Assembly: GCA_030447785.1 (NCBI GenBank) | Contig: JAUJOF010000010.1 | Span: 15,120-79,119, forward strand | DNA length: 64,000 nt | Source: Solirubrobacteraceae bacterium | GTDB taxonomy: Bacteria > Actinomycetota > Thermoleophilia > Solirubrobacterales > Solirubrobacteraceae | Reading direction: 5' to 3' | Part shown: positions 43,494-51,571 of the stretch, one piece after another | How positions within the stretch are numbered: the first letter of the stretch is position 1 | Layout: each line of letters opens with the position of its first letter | Translations under genes and position numbers: made by a program | Notes under the pieces: generated by a model | What the model was told of the DNA's origin: nothing | The model's database searches: none | What the model saw: only the letters and a program-made list of their open reading frames with translations

Positions 43494-43904
43494 CTGCTCG
43501 ACGTCAACGCGCTGGTCGCGCTGGCCTGGGACTCGCACGTCCACCACGTGGCGATGCGCGCCTGGTTCTCGGCCAACGGCGTCGCGGGCTGGGCCACCTG
43601 TCCCGTGACCGAAAGTGGCTTCGTGCGGGTGTCGTCCAACCCGAAGGTGCTCCCGAGCGTCATCGGCGTCGACGCTGCGCGCAGCGTCTTGTCGGTGCTA
43701 CACGCCGTCGACGGCCACCGCTTCCTGGCCAACGACGTCTCGCCCGTCGATGCCGACGTGCCGACCGTCGCCGGCCACCGCCAGGTGACCGATGCCCTGC
43801 TGCTCACGCTCGCGCGCCGCCATGGCCTCCGACTCGTCACCTTCGACGCGGGTGTCGCCGCGCTCGCCCCAAGCCGCGACGTGGAACTGCTCGCGGCGGC
43901 TTGA
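43494..43904 (+). CDS. PIN-domain toxin, VapC type
   Basis: About 137 residues: LLDVNALVALAWDSHVHHVA holds the first catalytic Asp, then TCPVTESGFVRVSSN (Glu), ANDVSPVDADVPTVAGHRQV and TDALLLTLARRHGLRLVTFD with the remaining acids. The reading lies in the same frame as the antitoxin, after its TGA, but no ATG, GTG or TTG occurs before the first Asp; CTG at 43494 is the nearest candidate, the first GTG is at 43548, inside the domain. A start lost by an indel or a non-canonical start is likely. Confidence 0.75.
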   Translation: MLDVNALVALAWDSHVHHVAMRAWFSANGVAGWATCPVTESGFVRVSSNPKVLPSVIGVDAARSVLSVLHAVDGHRFLANDVSPVDADVPTVAGHRQVTDALLLTLARRHGLRLVTFDAGVAALAPSRDVELLAAA

Positions 43905-43959
43905 TCCGGTCCCGGAACTGGCTTCGAGAGTCCGGCTCCCCGCTCGGCCCTGTTCTACC

Positions 43960-44715
43960 TCAGAACATGTAGGGCAGGACTTCGACGGCGCCCAGGACGT
44001 ACCAGACGCCGAAGGCCAAGCTCACGACCCCGAGGCCCGGCGTCAAGCGGTCGCGCAGGGCGACGGTGCGGCCCGACAGCACGAGGCCGAAGCAGGTCGT
44101 CGCCACCGCCATCGAGACGGCCGTGAAGGCGGCGAAGAGCAGGAGCGCGACCGCGCCCTGGACCGCGCTCGGGATCGCGGCCAGAAGCACGAGGCCCACG
44201 CCGGCGGTCCCGCCGACGCCGTGGACGAGCCCGACGCCGAACGCCTGGGCGCCCGACCGGCTCACCGGCGCAGGATGGGGATGGCTGTGCTCACCGGCCA
44301 TCTCGTGCACGTGGAGGTGGCTGTGCTCAACGTCGCCGTGGCGATGGGGATGCGCGTGGACGCGACTGCGGTGCAAGCGCAGCAGCAGCCGGATCGCCAG
44401 GCCGATGATGAGGGCGCCGACCAGGACCTCCGCCCCGCGCTGCACGGCCTCGGGGAGATACCGGTCGAACAGCACGATCGGCAGACCGAGGAGGATGAGG
44501 GTCATCGCGTGTCCGCTGCCCCAGGCGAGGCCCATCCCGGCCGCCTGGCGCGCGGTTCGCCGCCGTCGGCCGTCCCAGGCCATGATCGTGATGACCGCGG
44601 TGAGATGGTCGGGGTCGGTGGCATGCCGGAGCCCGAGCAGGATGGCCACGAGGGCCACGACCAGAAAGGCGTTGCCTCCGGCGAGCTCGGCGATGTGCTC
44701 GTCAAGTCCGAACAT
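43960..44715 (-). CDS. Nickel/cobalt (NiCoT/UreH-like) transporter
   Basis: 251 residues with six hydrophobic segments. The key signature is LGLRHATDPDHLTAVITIMA (the HxxxDPDH motif of nickel/cobalt permeases), with GMGLAWGSGHAMTLILLG next. A His-rich loop (HAHPHRHGDVEHSHLHVHEM) lies in the middle. The ATG at 44715 lies inside the end of the Fur gene. It would import Ni2+ or Co2+ and be controlled by that Fur protein. As sequenced it reads as one polypeptide with Fur because of a lost base. Confidence 0.85.
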   Translation of the reverse strand: MFGLDEHIAELAGGNAFLVVALVAILLGLRHATDPDHLTAVITIMAWDGRRRRTARQAAGMGLAWGSGHAMTLILLGLPIVLFDRYLPEAVQRGAEVLVGALIIGLAIRLLLRLHRSRVHAHPHRHGDVEHSHLHVHEMAGEHSHPHPAPVSRSGAQAFGVGLVHGVGGTAGVGLVLLAAIPSAVQGAVALLLFAAFTAVSMAVATTCFGLVLSGRTVALRDRLTPGLGVVSLAFGVWYVLGAVEVLPYMF

Positions 44716-45099
44716 GCGGATGCTCCGTCTGGGTGTGAGCCCAGCCGGCCGACGCGGCGCAGGCCGCGCGAGGCCGACGATCGGGAAGTGCGTGAACCGG
44801 GCCTCGTGACCGACGGCGGAGCGGATGGCGTCGCGAACTCCGTCGAGGACCTGCGGAAGCACCGCCTGGGAGTGCCCGCAGCGCTCACAGCTGACGTACT
44901 CACGCTCTTCCTCGGCGGCAAGGACGTAGAGGCGCGGGCCGTGCCCGAGATGCACGTGGTTGACGAGCCCTACGTCCTCGAGCGTCTCCAGGTTGCGGTA
45001 CACCGAGGCGAGGTCCGAGCGCGTGAGACGTCCGCCGAGCCCGCTTGCGATCCGTTCGGCGCTCGTCGGGTCGTCCGCTGCGAACAGCGCCTCGAGCAC
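44702..45099 (-). pseudogene. Fur-family metalloregulator (one-base deletion near 3' end)
   Basis: FUR fold: TSAERIASGLGGRLTRSDLA, SVYRNLETLEDVGLVNHVHL, RLYVLAAEEEREYVSCERCG and EARFTHFPIVGL. The first zinc Cys pair (CERC) is present. A single T missing between 44769 and 44770 destroys the second pair; with it restored the end reads GLCAACAASAGWAHTQTEHP-stop at 44702. Without it the frame runs on into the nickel transporter. The true start is upstream of GTG 45099, since LRDHGLRSTTARRLV is coding-like; no normal start codon is seen there. Likely a Nur/Zur-type regulator. Confidence 0.75.
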
Positions 45100-45198
45100 C
45101 AGTCGTCGCGCTGTGGTCGACCGCAGGCCATGGTCGCGCAGCGCGCTCGGCCGACTCGAGCGTCGCCGCCGGGCGGGCAGGAGAGAGCCGCGAGGCGG

Positions 45199-46674
45199 TC
45201 ACAGGATCCCCGGGACCGCGGAGAGGGTCAGCAGGAAGCCGGCGCCGACGATGATCACCGCGGACACCGCCGGCAGGGCGACGGTCACTCGGGCGGGGAT
45301 GCGCAGCCGGGTGGCCAGTCCACGCGACTTGACGACCATGAGGCCGAGAACGGTGAGCGTCGCCGCCAGGCCCAGGCTGAAGGCGACGATGAGCAGCAGG
45401 CCCAGCGCCACCTGATGCTGGGCCAGCGCACCGAGGAGGACCACGAGTGCGGACGGACAGGGGATGAGGCCGGCGGCCGTGCCCATCCCGATCAATCCTC
45501 GCCAGGTCAACTGGTCGGGCATGTGCTGGTGATGGTGATGGCCGTGCGAGTGCCCGTGGCCGTGGCCGTGGCCGTGCGAGTGGCCGTGGCCGTCCGCGTG
45601 GCCGTGGGAGTGGCCGTGACCGTGCGAGTGGCCGTGGCCGTGGCCGTGCGAGTGCCCGTGGTTGCCGGACGTTCCCTGCCGTCGCCAGGAGCGGATCCGC
45701 GAGCGGAGCACGCCTGCACCGATGACGACGACGAGGAGGCCCGAGACGAGGGTCAACCACGGGTACAGGTCCTCGGGCAGGAGGTACTGCGACAGCGCGA
45801 GCGTGACCACCCCGAGCGCGAAGACGCCGATCGTGTGGGTGGTCGTGACCGTCGCCCCGAGGGCGAGCGCATGGCGCGCAGTTCCGCGCGTGCCGACGAG
45901 GTAAGCGGCGACCATCGCCTTGCCATGGCCGGGTGAGAGAGCATGGAGAGCCCCCCACGCGAACGCCGCCAGCAGCAGGAAGAGCAGGACGCCTCGGCCG
46001 GCAGTGGCGTCCTCGAAGACGGCGGCGAAGCCGTCGCCGCTACCCGAGCGGGTCGTCACGGTCCGCTCCCCCGGCGCCTCGGGCGCGACGAGGGTGCCGT
46101 CGCCGGGGCGCACGTCGAAGCTGGCCCGCCGCACGTCCAGCGGGCTCTTCAGGAGCTCGTCGGGGTAGGATCGCAGTCCGTCGGTCGGGTCGCCCGAGGC
46201 GACGCTCGAGCGCACGGCCGTCCGCTCCCCCGGCTCGGCCACGATCGCCTTCCAGCCCACGCGTTGGGCGAACGTCTCGTCGCGCAGCTCGACGCGGCGA
46301 GGATCGGCGACCGACGCGCTGAGCTGGAGCTCGAGGCGGGTGGTCGTCAGTCCGCCCTGGCCCGGTGGGTGGGTGAGCCTGGCGCCCGGCGCGGGCCGCA
46401 GCGGGACCCGGCGCCCGTCGACCGACAGCCACAGGCCCCCGGCGATCTCCGTCCGCGTGCGCTCCAAGACCTCGGCGTCGGAGAGCCGGCGCTGCTGGAA
46501 GGTCGGGATCTCCGCCTCGTCGAGGATGTAGCGCACGTCGACGCGGTCGTCGGAGATCGCGACCCGTGCGACGTGGTTGACGGTGAAGTTGCCCAGCGGG
46601 TGAGCGCTCGCCGCCGGAGCGAGCACGGCGAGCGCCAGAGCGCACGCGGCTGACACGCGAAGCACCGTCTTCAC
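45199..46674 (-). CDS. Nickel/cobalt exporter, RcnA/HoxN-like, with His-rich loop
   Basis: 491 residues. A signal peptide (MKTVLRVSAACALALAVLAP) is followed by a periplasmic domain of about 200 residues (AHPLGNFTVNHVARVAISDD). The membrane part begins FAWGALHALSPGHGKAMVAA, with the HxxxPGHGK motif of RcnA-type exporters, and continues with a loop of about 45 residues made of Gly-His-Ser repeats. The last three segments (AGLIPCPSALVVLLGALAQH) complete six or seven TM helices. The start is 2 bases after the TPR gene stop. Confidence 0.85.
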   Translation of the reverse strand: MKTVLRVSAACALALAVLAPAASAHPLGNFTVNHVARVAISDDRVDVRYILDEAEIPTFQQRRLSDAEVLERTRTEIAGGLWLSVDGRRVPLRPAPGARLTHPPGQGGLTTTRLELQLSASVADPRRVELRDETFAQRVGWKAIVAEPGERTAVRSSVASGDPTDGLRSYPDELLKSPLDVRRASFDVRPGDGTLVAPEAPGERTVTTRSGSGDGFAAVFEDATAGRGVLLFLLLAAFAWGALHALSPGHGKAMVAAYLVGTRGTARHALALGATVTTTHTIGVFALGVVTLALSQYLLPEDLYPWLTLVSGLLVVVIGAGVLRSRIRSWRRQGTSGNHGHSHGHGHGHSHGHGHSHGHADGHGHSHGHGHGHGHSHGHHHHQHMPDQLTWRGLIGMGTAAGLIPCPSALVVLLGALAQHQVALGLLLIVAFSLGLAATLTVLGLMVVKSRGLATRLRIPARVTVALPAVSAVIIVGAGFLLTLSAVPGIL

Positions 46675-46675
46675 A

Positions 46676-47971
46676 TCACAGCCCTTTCAAGGCGCGCTGG
46701 GCGCGCGGCCCGTAGAGCGGCGAGAAGCGCGGATTGCGGGCCAGGGAGCGGCGCAGCAGCCGGCGGGCCTCGGCCGTCCGACCCGCGTCGCGGGCGGTGA
46801 CCCCGGCGTGGTAGAGGACGAGCGGGTCGCGCCATCCGAGCTTCAGCGCGCGCCGGGCGAAGCGAAGCCCCTCGGTCGGACGCCCCGCGCGGGTGAGCGC
46901 CCACGCCAGCGCGTCGGCCGAACGCACGCTGGGGGCGGCGGTCCAGGCGCGCCGTGCGAGCGACACCCCACGCTCGGCGCTGCCGTGATCGGCCTCGAAG
47001 AGCGCCAGCTCGACGTCCGTGTTGACGCCGCGCCCAGCGAGGAGCCGCTGTTGGACGCGGACGAGGTCGAAGTCGTCGCGAGCTTCGCGGCGACGCCCGG
47101 CCGCGAGCTCGGTCTCTCCGAGGGCCACGACGTACTCGGGCAGGGGCAGCCGGTCGACGAGGGCGCGCAGCCGGCGGATCGCCGGAGCGAAGCGGCCGGC
47201 GGCGGCGTCGACCCGCGCCAGCCCGGCCTCGGCGGGGGCGTGATCCGGGAGGACCGCCAGCGAGGCTTCGTACGCCCGGCGCGCACGTGTGAGGCGGCCG
47301 CGAACGAACTCGAGGTTGCCCAGGAGGGCCCGCACGTAGGCGACGTTCTCGGGTGAGCCGCCACCAGCGGACACCGCGAGGCGCATGGCTTCGGCGGCGC
47401 CCTCCAGGTCGCCGTGCAGCTCGCGGAAGTACGACACGCGGGCGTAGGACGGCAGGCTCGGCTTGCGGTCGACGAACGTCTGCAGCGCGCGCGCCGCGGC
47501 GTCGTAGCGCCCGAGCTCCACGAGGGCGTCCACGAGCACCGGGAAGGCCGCGACGGCGTCGGGCTGCAGCCGGCGGGCGCGCTCGGCGAGCGGCAGGGCG
47601 CCGCGGAAGTCGTGGCGCGCCAGCGCGAGAGTGCTGAGCCCGGTGACGGCGGTCGCGTCCCGCGGGTCGATGCGCAGCGCGCGGCGCAGGACGCCCTCGG
47701 CGCGAGCGTAGAAGGCGGGGTCGCCGCTCTCGCGCGCCTTCTGCAGGTAGGCGAGGCCGAGCGGGGCGAAGGCCCGCTTGCCGTCCGGAGCGTCGCGCAC
47801 GGCGGCTTGGAGCGCGGCGACCCGCTCGTCGGTGGACGCGCCGGGAGGCAGCGGCCTCGTGGTGACGGTTTCCTGCGCGGCGCGGCTGTTTTCGCTGCGC
47901 TGCAGCAAGGCGAAGAGGCCGAGCGCCAGGACGAAGGTGAGGAGAGGGACGGTGAGGGCGGGTCGGGGCAT
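46676..47971 (-). CDS. Exported TPR-repeat protein
   Basis: 431 residues. The N-terminus (ALTVPLLTFVLALGLFALLQ) is a membrane anchor or signal. The rest is tetratricopeptide repeats (AEGVLRRALRIDPRDATAVT; RARRAYEASLAVLPDHAPAE; RRLLRRSLARNPRFSPLY). It sits between the DUF4331 gene and the exporter in the same direction. The trio DUF4331-TPR-metal exporter recurs in actinobacteria in my memory; function unknown. Confidence 0.8.
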   Translation of the reverse strand: MPRPALTVPLLTFVLALGLFALLQRSENSRAAQETVTTRPLPPGASTDERVAALQAAVRDAPDGKRAFAPLGLAYLQKARESGDPAFYARAEGVLRRALRIDPRDATAVTGLSTLALARHDFRGALPLAERARRLQPDAVAAFPVLVDALVELGRYDAAARALQTFVDRKPSLPSYARVSYFRELHGDLEGAAEAMRLAVSAGGGSPENVAYVRALLGNLEFVRGRLTRARRAYEASLAVLPDHAPAEAGLARVDAAAGRFAPAIRRLRALVDRLPLPEYVVALGETELAAGRRREARDDFDLVRVQQRLLAGRGVNTDVELALFEADHGSAERGVSLARRAWTAAPSVRSADALAWALTRAGRPTEGLRFARRALKLGWRDPLVLYHAGVTARDAGRTAEARRLLRRSLARNPRFSPLYGPRAQRALKGL

Positions 47972-48035
47972 CGATGCACGGCGAGGGCTCGCCCTCCCCG
48001 GGCTGTTCGTCCGAAGCGGCGCAGCGGTTCACCGC

Positions 48036-48066
48036 GGGCGGGAGCGCGCGATGCGCGCTCCCGCCC
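48036..48066 (-). terminator. 14-bp perfect hairpin between DUF4331 and TPR genes
   Basis: GGGCGGGAGCGCGC and GCGCGCTCCCGCCC pair perfectly with a 3-base loop (GAT), 21 bases after the DUF4331 stop. No T-run follows on the minus strand. It could be a partial terminator or an mRNA-processing/stability element that lowers expression of the downstream genes. Confidence 0.6.
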
Positions 48067-48087
48067 ATGCGGTCGGCGGTGTGGCGG

Positions 48088-49515
48088 CTACTGGCCGCCG
48101 GGAGGCGTCGGCGAGTGTGGCGGCTCGACCCGATTCGTGGGGTCCGAGTCGAAGCCGGACGTCGGCGGCGCGAGGTAGGGGAACGTGTCCGAGAACGGCT
48201 TGTCGTTCTGGTCCACCCCGTCGCCCAGCGGCACCTTGTTGCCCTTCAGGAACCCGGCCACGACCTGGAGCTCGATGTCGACGACGTCGTCGACGAGGCG
48301 GCGGCCGTTCGGGAAGCCCTGAGTGTCGCCGGCAAGGACCCCGAAGCGGTTCGGAGTCCCGGTCGGAGGCACGCCCATGTTGAGCTTCAGCGTGTCGGTG
48401 GGAGGGGCGCCCTTGCGGATCTCGGTGACGCCCGGGATCCCGGTGAGCAGGGCCTGGACGATGTCCGTGCGGTTGTTCTCCGGCGCGTTGACCTTGAACA
48501 GCGCGTTCAGGATCGCCGCGAGCTCCGGCTTGACGACGAACCGGCCGAAGCGCTCGGCGTCGCCGGCCGGGGAGGTCCGGTTGTACAGGTCCTTCTTGCC
48601 CAACGGGATGATCACTTCGTTGACCAGCGGGTTGCCCAGGCGCGAGACCTGGGCGAAGCTGCCGCGGGACCGGCGATTGCTGTCGAAGTCCGCGTTGGTG
48701 ACCTCGAGCTTGCGCCGCTCCGTGGACGACCAGATGCCCACGACAGCGTTGCGGGACTTCGCGGATCGCACTTCGCGACCATCGCGGGTCAGGTTCGACT
48801 GCGGGACGCGCAGGACGATCGACTGGGTCGACAGGCCGGAGAAGTCGTCCTTGCCGCCACCCTCGTTGCCCGTGCCCCTGCGGATGTTCAGCGCGTCGAA
48901 CGTGGCGCCGAGGTCCACGAAGAACGGATCGTCACGCTGGCCTGCGAAGACCCTTCTCCCCCCCGACAGGTTGCGGATCGCCTGGCGGGTCAGCGCCTCG
49001 TAGTCGGGGAACGTCTTGGGCCCCACGTTCGACGGGGCGACGGGGATCTTGCGCCCGATGCGCGTACTGCTGACGACGCGGCCGCGACGCAGCCGCTCGC
49101 GCGACACGTTGTAGCGCTGGATCACGTTGAGCTTGTCGTTGTTGAGGCCCGTGACCCCCGGAAGCGAGTACAGGAACGAGTTCGGGCTGCGCAGGTCCGT
49201 GCTGAACCTGAAGAGGTAGCGGATGTCCGGCCGGCCGTCTCCCGTGTTGTCGATGTTGATGTAGTAACGCGCTCGGTCGTCGAAGCGAAAGAAGTTGGGA
49301 CCGTTCGCGGGGATCGAGTTCGGGAACCAGTTGGCGACGAGCGCCACCTTGTCCGGCGAATCCTTCGGCACGAACGCGTAGACGTCCGTGTTGTCCGCCG
49401 ACGGATCGAGCGAGATGTTCGGTGCTTCGCGGTGGCTCGAGCCCATGCTCAGCGGCACGACCACGGCCGCCGCCAGCACGGCCGCGCCCAACGCACTCAG
49501 GGACAGCTTCCTCAT
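48088..49515 (-). CDS. DUF4331 family secreted protein
   Basis: 475 residues. ATG 49515, then signal MRKLSLSALGAAVLAAAVVV. The family start SSHREAPNISLDPSADNTDV is exact, followed by YAFVPKDSPDKVALVANWFP and RARYYINIDNTGDG. DUF4331 proteins are exported, beta-rich and unassigned. It is the first gene of the minus-strand metal run (DUF4331, TPR, exporter, Fur, transporter). Confidence 0.9.
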   Translation of the reverse strand: MRKLSLSALGAAVLAAAVVVPLSMGSSHREAPNISLDPSADNTDVYAFVPKDSPDKVALVANWFPNSIPANGPNFFRFDDRARYYINIDNTGDGRPDIRYLFRFSTDLRSPNSFLYSLPGVTGLNNDKLNVIQRYNVSRERLRRGRVVSSTRIGRKIPVAPSNVGPKTFPDYEALTRQAIRNLSGGRRVFAGQRDDPFFVDLGATFDALNIRRGTGNEGGGKDDFSGLSTQSIVLRVPQSNLTRDGREVRSAKSRNAVVGIWSSTERRKLEVTNADFDSNRRSRGSFAQVSRLGNPLVNEVIIPLGKKDLYNRTSPAGDAERFGRFVVKPELAAILNALFKVNAPENNRTDIVQALLTGIPGVTEIRKGAPPTDTLKLNMGVPPTGTPNRFGVLAGDTQGFPNGRRLVDDVVDIELQVVAGFLKGNKVPLGDGVDQNDKPFSDTFPYLAPPTSGFDSDPTNRVEPPHSPTPPGGQ

Positions 49516-49607
49516 ATAGACGGTGCTCCTTGGAGGGGGACTCACGCGGCGATCGGCGTGCTCGCGGATGCATAGCGGTTCTGCGGCGAGCGCGGATCAG
49601 TCAAAGG

Positions 49608-49622
49608 GAGAAGAAACTTCTC
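49608..49622. promoter_or_regulatory. Perfect palindrome upstream of DUF4331 gene
   Basis: GAGAAG-AAA-CTTCTC, 6-base arms with a 3-base spacer, 93 bases before the DUF4331 ATG. A looser inverted pair GCAAA (49624) / TTTGC (49638) follows. Both sit in the shared upstream region of the DUF4331 operon and the beta-propeller gene, and are AT-rich for this genome. A Fur-family operator is possible but the consensus match is poor. Confidence 0.4.
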
Positions 49623-49739
49623 TGCAAATCCCGGCTTTTTGCGGCCGTGTAGCTATTGCGACCTCGTCGCGATTCGCGAGGGTGATCCGCCCACTCGCAC
49701 GTGCCGCATAGACCGGCTGTGACCTTCGTGCCCCGCCGG

Positions 49740-50749
49740 ATGCGTGTGCTCGTGATCGCAGCCTTCGCGTCCGCTCTCGTGGGTTGCGCCCGGACGCCGC
49801 CGACCGGCCAGGCGCTTGAGGCTGCGCCGCCGGACGTTCGCACCATCGTCCTGGGCGGCTCGCCGACGGAGGTCGCCGTCGCCGGTGACGCCGTCTGGGT
49901 GGCCGACGCGCGACGGGGCCGCCTCGTCGCGGTTGATCCCGCCACCGCCCGCCCGACCGGACGTCCGGTTCGCATCGACGCCCCGCTCGACCTCGCCGCC
50001 GGTGAGGGCGCCCTCTGGGTCACGAGCGGAACGGGGGCGGTGCGGCGCATCGACCCGTCGACGCGGCGGGCGGCCCTGGTCGCGCGGGTCCGGGATCCCG
50101 GCGGCGTGGCGGCCGGCCTCGGTTCGATCTGGGTCACGAGCAGGCGCGACGGCACCGTGACGGCGCTTGATCCCCGCACGGGAGCCATTCGCGGACGACC
50201 GGTTCGCACCGGGACCGTCCCCGGCGATGTCGTCGTCGGTTTCGGCGCCGTCTGGGTCGCCGACACGCAGGAGGGCACGGTCAGCAAGGTCGATCCGCGT
50301 TCGCGGCGGCCGGTCGGCGAGCCGATCCAGGTCGCCGAGGCTCAGATCCTCGCGCTCGCGGCCGGTCAGGGCGGGGTGTGGGTAGCCGCGACGGACTCGG
50401 CGCAGAACGCGAGCGTCGAACTGCGGCGCATCGAACCGGGGAACGGCGCCGTCGACGAAGGGCGGTTGGCCTGCCCACCGGTGTGCCGGTGGACCTGGCC
50501 GCCGGCCTCGGGTCCGTGTGGTCCACCGACGTCGGCAATCTGCTGCCCGGAACACCGGATCGCGATCCTGCCCTCCTCCGCGTCGCCGCCGACGCGCGCG
50601 CGCCCGCCGGCCGCCCCATCCCAGTCGGCGACGAGCCAACTGGCGTCGCCACTGGTGCCGGCGCGGTCTGGGTCACGAGCGCGGGCGACGGGGCGCTGCG
50701 GCGAATCGTCCCGGGAGCAGTCGACGCCGGTCCTCGCGACGCCGGGTGA
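49740..50749 (+). CDS. Beta-propeller lipoprotein (YncE/PQQ-like repeats), one frameshift
   Basis: About 336 residues repaired. The ATG at 49740 opens a signal with lipobox (ASALVGC). Repeats of the type VWVADxxxGxxxxVDPxTxRPxGxPxRxG occur at least six times (DAVWVADARRGRLVAVDPAT; GAVWVADTQEGTVSKVDPRS). At about 50460 one base is missing; the next frame resumes VGLPTGVPVDLAAGLGSVWS to a TGA at 50747. As sequenced it runs to 50789 with an unrelated tail. It would be exposed on the cell surface; ligand unknown. Confidence 0.7.
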
Positions 50750-50809
50750 GACCGCGGCGTCGGGCGGCGACAACAAAGCAGACCACTAGCGCCCCGTAGG
50801 ATTCGCGCG

Positions 50810-51571
50810 ATGGAGGGCGACGAGACCGCAGCGCGCGGGGTGGGGGTGGCCAGCGCCGTCCCGGGTCGCATCCGTCTTCGCGCGATCGACCGGGCAGGGC
50901 GTCAAAGCCTGGCGTCCCTGGCCGAGGAGCTGGGCACCTGGCCTGACGTGACGGCGGTGCACGTTCGCTCCCAGTCGTCGAGCGTCGTCGTGCGCTTCGA
51001 TCCCCAGCGCGCGAGCGCGGTCGCGGACAGGTTGCTCGAGCTCGGTGTCGACGTGCGCGCCGGCGTCCCGTCGCCGGTTTCACGAAGCTCTGCGACGGCC
51101 ATCGAAGTCGCCGCGGGCTCTGCCAACCGCGCGGTCGGGCGACGACTGGACGGCGCGGATCTGCGCGTGCTGGTGCCGCTGGGCCTGGGGCTGCTGGCCG
51201 CTCGCCGGGCGATGAGGGGCGATCAACGCCTGGCCGACGCGCCGTGGTACGTGCTGGCGTGGTACGCGTCGGAGACGTTCTGGAAGTTCCGTGGTGGCGG
51301 TGTGACCGCCCCCGAGTCAGCTTTCCGACAGCAAGGGGCAATGATGAACGAGAAGACGATCGCACTGGTCGGTGCCGTGGCCGGCGTGACGCTCGCCGGT
51401 CGCGGTCTGCGGCCGGTCGCCAAGCTGGCGATTCGAGGCGTCGTCGGTGCGGCTGATGCGGCCTCCGGCGCGCGGCGGGGGCTTTCCGATCTGTACGCCG
51501 AGGCCAAGGCCGAGCAGCGCTCCCCCGGGGCCGACGCGGAGGCGGTCTCCGCGTCTGCGCCCGCGGCGTGA
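50810..51571 (+). CDS. HMA-like domain membrane protein of the P-type ATPase operon
   Basis: 253 residues. N-terminal HMA2-like ferredoxin fold (AVPGRIRLRAIDRAGRQSLA; VTAVHVRSQSSSVVVRFDPQ) without the CxxC of copper-binding HMA domains. A hydrophobic part follows (LRVLVPLGLGLLAARRAMRG), then MMNEKTIALVGAVAGVTLAG and a C-terminal tail LSDLYAEAKAEQRS. That tail resembles the end of the small protein at 53736 (VQDLYAEAQSERFS). It looks like a fusion of an HMA2 protein and a DUF5132-like protein. The stop overlaps the ATPase start. Confidence 0.7.
   Translation: MEGDETAARGVGVASAVPGRIRLRAIDRAGRQSLASLAEELGTWPDVTAVHVRSQSSSVVVRFDPQRASAVADRLLELGVDVRAGVPSPVSRSSATAIEVAAGSANRAVGRRLDGADLRVLVPLGLGLLAARRAMRGDQRLADAPWYVLAWYASETFWKFRGGGVTAPESAFRQQGAMMNEKTIALVGAVAGVTLAGRGLRPVAKLAIRGVVGAADAASGARRGLSDLYAEAKAEQRSPGADAEAVSASAPAA

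Noticed and set aside
43960-45099. A genuine Fur-transporter fusion protein
   Set aside because: A single missing base explains it, the second zinc Cys pair reappears on repair, and the transporter has its own ATG inside the overlap.
45540-45660. Dense short repeats resembling a repeat array
   Set aside because: They encode the Gly-His-Ser loop of the Ni/Co exporter in one frame; unit lengths are multiples of 3 and there are no spacers, so it is not a CRISPR array.
49668-49680. TCGCGATTCGCGA as a specific operator
   Set aside because: TCGCGA is itself self-complementary and frequent in high-GC DNA; no supporting context.
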